Below, piece after piece: positions 61,184-64,000 of a DNA stretch of 64,000 nt. The DNA comes from an uncultured Verrucomicrobiota bacterium (GTDB lineage Bacteria; Verrucomicrobiota; Verrucomicrobiia; Chthoniobacterales; JACTMZ01). Within the stretch, counting starts at the first letter, position 1; every line of letters begins with the position of its first letter. The translations under genes and the position numbers were made by a program. The stretch spans positions 115,210-179,209 of the forward strand of contig CAJBKE010000033.1 of the NCBI GenBank assembly GCA_903953565.1, given 5' to 3'. Under the pieces are notes generated by a model, which was not told the DNA's origin, searched no databases, and saw nothing but the letters and a program-made list of their open reading frames with translations.

Positions 61184-64000
61184 ATGCCCATGCTACAACC
61201 CATCACCCGCATCGCCGCGCGTTCGCGCGAGCTGGACCGTTACTTCTTTGCCCTGCTCTCGTTCATCGCGTTGATGTCACCGCTTGCTCCGAGAGCTTAC
61301 GCGGCCACCAACACATGGACAGGCCAAGGTGCCTCGACCAACGGCAACTGGTCCGCTGCGACGAACTGGGGCGGCACCGGTCCGAACGGCGCCGACAACA
61401 TCATCTTCGCCGGCACCACGGGCTTGACCAATACGAACAATCTCGCCGTTGACGGCGTCAACAACGTCAACATCAACCTCCTCTTCGCGACCAACGCCGG
61501 GGCATTCGTTCTCAATGGCACCAATGCCACCGCCTCGGCCTTGATTCTCACCGGCCCCGGAGTGCTGACCAATCTTTCGACCAACCTCCAGACGATCAAC
61601 TTCGGCCTCACCTTCCAGACGGCCACGGCCAACATCGACACGGCCTCCAACAGCGTCATCCTCAACGGCATCATCGCCGGAACGAACATCACCAAGTCCG
61701 GCGCGGCCACCCTCTTCCTCAACGGCGCCAACACCTTCACCGGCATCGTCACGAACAACGCCGGGGCCATCCGCGTGGGCAACAACAGCGGCCTGGGCAC
61801 GGCGGCCGGCGGCACGGTGATCGTGAGCGGCTCGGCCTTGGAGCTGACGACGAACAATGCCGGCGGCAACGTCAGCATCGGAGCCGAGTCCCTCTCCTTG
61901 GCGGGCACGGGCATCAGTTCCGGCGGCGCCCTGCGCAACATCACGGGATCGAACACCTACGGCGGCTTGATCACCCTGACCAATGCCACCCGCATCAATG
62001 CGGATGCCGGAACTCTGCTCCTGACCAATACCGGGACGATCACCGGCGCGACCTTCGGCCTGACTTTCGGCGGCGCGGGCAACATCACGGTGGCAAGCAT
62101 CATCGGCACGACGACGGGCACGCTGACCAAAGCGGGCACGGGAACACTGACTCTTTCTGGTTCCAACACCTACACAGGCTCGACAGTTTTGAATGGAGGA
62201 ACGACAATCGTTCTTGGATCGATCGGCGGCAGCATCGCCCTCCGCGTCGGCTACACCACCAGCGGCAACAGCCTGGTCATTTCAAACGGCGGTATGGTGG
62301 CTAATTCCGAGAGCGGCTACATCGGCCATGAGTCGACATCATCCAACAACAGCGTGCTCGTCACTGGCACGAATTCGCTCTGGAACAGCCCCCAAGTCTA
62401 TGTAGGCGTCGCAGGCAGCGGCAACAGTCTGGTCATCTCCGACGGCGGCACGGTGTCGAACACCGCCGGCATCATCGGCAACGTTGGCGGTTCCTCCAAC
62501 AACAGCGTGCTGGTGACGGGAACGGGATCGCTTTGGGCCAATAGAAGCAGCCTCTATGTCGGCCGTTTTGGCAGCGGCAATAGTCTCACGGTCTCCAACG
62601 GGGGCACGGTGGTGTCGACTAACACCAGCTACATCGGTTTTTCCAACAACAACAACAGCGTGCTGGTGACGGGAGCGGGATCGCTCTGGACCGATAGTGG
62701 CGGTATCCAAGTCGGCGTCTCAGGGAGCAGTAACAGCCTGGTCATTTCCAATGGTGGCAGGGTCGCGAATACCCAGGGCGTCATCGGCAACGCCACGAAC
62801 TCCTCCAACAACAGCGTGCTGGTCACCGGGACGAACTCGCTCTGGACCAACAGCAGCAGCCTCTTTGTCGGCTCCTCAGGGAGCGGTAACAGCCTAGTCA
62901 TTTCCAATGGTGGAACGGTGGCGAATACCTCGGGTAACATCGGCAACGGCTCAAACTCCTCTAACAACAGCGTGCTGGTGACCGGGACTGGTTCGCTCTG
63001 GACCAACAACGGCACTCTCACGGTCGGCAACTCAGGCAGCAACAACACCCTCACGGTTGCCGACGGCGGCACGGTGGCGGCCGCGAGTGTTGGCATCGCC
63101 GTAAGGTCGGGATCCTCCGGCACGCTCAATATCGGATCGCTCGGCGGGAGCGATGCCGGTGGGACGATCATCGCCGGATCGATCGCCGGAGGCTTAGGCA
63201 CGGGCGCAATCAACTTCAACCAGACCAACAGCGTCACCATCACGAGCGCGATCACCGGAGCCAATCTTTCCTTCAACCAGCGTGGCAGCGGCACGACCAT
63301 CCTCACTAGATCCAACACCTACTCGGGCGGCACGACGATCAGCGCGGGGACGCTCGTGGTGAGCAACACCTATGCTCTCGGAGCGACCAACGCGTTGCTC
63401 AATGTAGCGGCAGGCACGCTCAATAACGACTCGTTCAATGTTTCAGTGGGTGCGGTCAGCCTTGGCAACGGCTTCATCACCGGGAGCGGCACACTGACGG
63501 GAACCTCCTACACGGCTACCAACACGGGAGCCGCTTCCGTCGCCAACACGCTCGCAGGAAGCGGAAGCTTCACCCAGAGCGGAACCGGCACGACCACTCT
63601 GACAGCCTCCAACACCTACACCGGCGGCACGACGATCAGCGCGGGGACACTCTCGATCGGGGCGGGCGGGTCGATTCGGGGGAATGTGACCAACGCAGCC
63701 TCTCTGGTCTTCAATCCAACGGGCTCCTTGGTCATCCTCTTCTCGGGAAACATCACCAATACGAGCAGCAACTCCATCATCTCGGTGGTCAGCGGCACTC
63801 TTCAAGCCGGGAACGGCAGCGTGAGCAACACCATCATCGGCTACATGGCTCCTGCCGTGCCTCTGGTCTATACTAATATCCCAGGCAGCCCGGGTGGGAC
63901 GGCCTTGATCCTGGCCGACGGGGCAAACCTCTTTAACAACAGTGCTTCCCTCATCGCAGGCGGCACTGGCGGCTGGAGCGGCGCCCCAATAACCGGCGGC
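61184..64000 (+). CDS. Giant secreted beta-repeat protein (autotransporter/PEP-CTERM-associated repeats), 3' end outside the window
   Basis: 939 codons from ATG 61184 (or ATG 61190), still open at the right edge. Signal peptide of ~42 residues ending 'PLAPRAYA'. PATR-type autotransporter-associated strands occur near 61700, 62130, 63285 and 63575 ('GSNTYTGSTVLNGGTTIV', 'ASNTYTGGTTISAGTL'). Between them, six ~51-residue T5SS/PEP-CTERM-associated repeats run from about 62230 to 63090 ('GSGNSLVISNGGTV', 'SSNNSVLVTGTGSLW'). Extreme Gly/Thr/Asn/Ser content. Likely a surface adhesin or exported scaffold, anchored either by a beta-barrel or by a PEP-CTERM tail beyond the window. Confidence 0.92.
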   Translation, partial: MPMLQPITRIAARSRELDRYFFALLSFIALMSPLAPRAYAATNTWTGQGASTNGNWSAATNWGGTGPNGADNIIFAGTTGLTNTNNLAVDGVNNVNINLLFATNAGAFVLNGTNATASALILTGPGVLTNLSTNLQTINFGLTFQTATANIDTASNSVILNGIIAGTNITKSGAATLFLNGANTFTGIVTNNAGAIRVGNNSGLGTAAGGTVIVSGSALELTTNNAGGNVSIGAESLSLAGTGISSGGALRNITGSNTYGGLITLTNATRINADAGTLLLTNTGTITGATFGLTFGGAGNITVASIIGTTTGTLTKAGTGTLTLSGSNTYTGSTVLNGGTTIVLGSIGGSIALRVGYTTSGNSLVISNGGMVANSESGYIGHESTSSNNSVLVTGTNSLWNSPQVYVGVAGSGNSLVISDGGTVSNTAGIIGNVGGSSNNSVLVTGTGSLWANRSSLYVGRFGSGNSLTVSNGGTVVSTNTSYIGFSNNNNSVLVTGAGSLWTDSGGIQVGVSGSSNSLVISNGGRVANTQGVIGNATNSSNNSVLVTGTNSLWTNSSSLFVGSSGSGNSLVISNGGTVANTSGNIGNGSNSSNNSVLVTGTGSLWTNNGTLTVGNSGSNNTLTVADGGTVAAASVGIAVRSGSSGTLNIGSLGGSDAGGTIIAGSIAGGLGTGAINFNQTNSVTITSAITGANLSFNQRGSGTTILTRSNTYSGGTTISAGTLVVSNTYALGATNALLNVAAGTLNNDSFNVSVGAVSLGNGFITGSGTLTGTSYTATNTGAASVANTLAGSGSFTQSGTGTTTLTASNTYTGGTTISAGTLSIGAGGSIRGNVTNAASLVFNPTGSLVILFSGNITNTSSNSIISVVSGTLQAGNGSVSNTIIGYMAPAVPLVYTNIPGSPGGTALILADGANLFNNSASLIAGGTGGWSGAPITGG

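Overview
The window is high-GC chromosomal DNA from a bacterium that is most likely a member of the Verrucomicrobiota. The phylum call is inference. It rests on a PEP-CTERM protein, a TIGR02597-type secreted protein, a giant protein with autotransporter/PEP-CTERM-associated repeats, scarce Shine-Dalgarno sequences, and a housekeeping set (thiC with TPP riboswitch, metH, trpS, rnhB, rplS, rpsT, dxr, cdsA, lnt, tsaB/tsaE, grpE/dnaJ) typical of a Gram-negative diderm. No transposase, integrase, phage gene or CRISPR array was seen.

Layout. (1) 1-11.9 kb: surface-polysaccharide cluster, all on the + strand: six GT4 and one GT2 glycosyltransferases, a WcaF-like acetyltransferase and a Wzy-like polymerase. 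It is riddled with short repeat modules lying between genes and also, in frame, inside them. (2) 12-15.7 kb: tRNA-Gly, a lipoprotein, a double CDGSH protein, two related membrane proteins, rpsT and tRNA-Met. (3) 15.9-20.4 kb: a MenE-like ligase converging on a hotdog thioesterase, a membrane protein, then the TIGR02597 and PEP-CTERM exported proteins. (4) 20.4-29.7 kb, - strand: adenine deaminase, an alkyltransferase-like protein, YqgE, Lnt, a polyprenyl-phosphate sugar transferase (a likely initiator for the glycans of region 1), PBP2, TsaB and TsaE. (5) 29.7-34.2 kb, + strand: cdsA-dxr-zinc ribbon-hypotheticals. (6) 34.2-38.4 kb, - strand: dnaJ, grpE and a GAF/SpoIIE phosphatase in one unit, a STAS protein and a lipoprotein. 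(7) 38.5-45.5 kb: gmhA-pilD, an orphan sugar ABC permease and binding protein, a conserved unknown protein and a CBS-containing family II pyrophosphatase. (8) 45.8-52.3 kb, - strand: tRNA-Ala with tandem copies of its 3' end, riboswitch-controlled thiC, DUF3597 and DUF2780-like proteins, a PUR-like protein, trpS, yraN, rnhB, rplS. (9) 52.4-58.3 kb: corrinoid adenosyltransferase, metH and an FAD oxidase. (10) 58.7-64 kb: an XRE-like regulator divergent from a hypothetical gene, a 24-unit 21-bp tandem array, and the start of a giant repeat protein that runs off the right edge.

The most unusual content is the repeat system of region 1. At least four module types recur: a multi-hairpin element whose stems differ between copies yet still pair; a TGTAGCG...CGCTACA palindrome; a small GGTYGC hairpin; and degenerate 7-nt and 8-nt tandem tracts. 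Several copies lie in frame inside glycosyltransferase genes, at the inter-domain linker, and others supply stop codons. One palindrome lies in frame in adenine deaminase. This resembles in principle the Rickettsia palindromic elements that insert into protein genes, but the sequences, module mixing and apparent stem covariation seen here are not a family I recognise. A second unusual object is the 21-bp array at 60.5-61.0 kb, whose A/T-rich segments recur every two helical turns and part of which is bounded by a perfect 26-bp inverted repeat.
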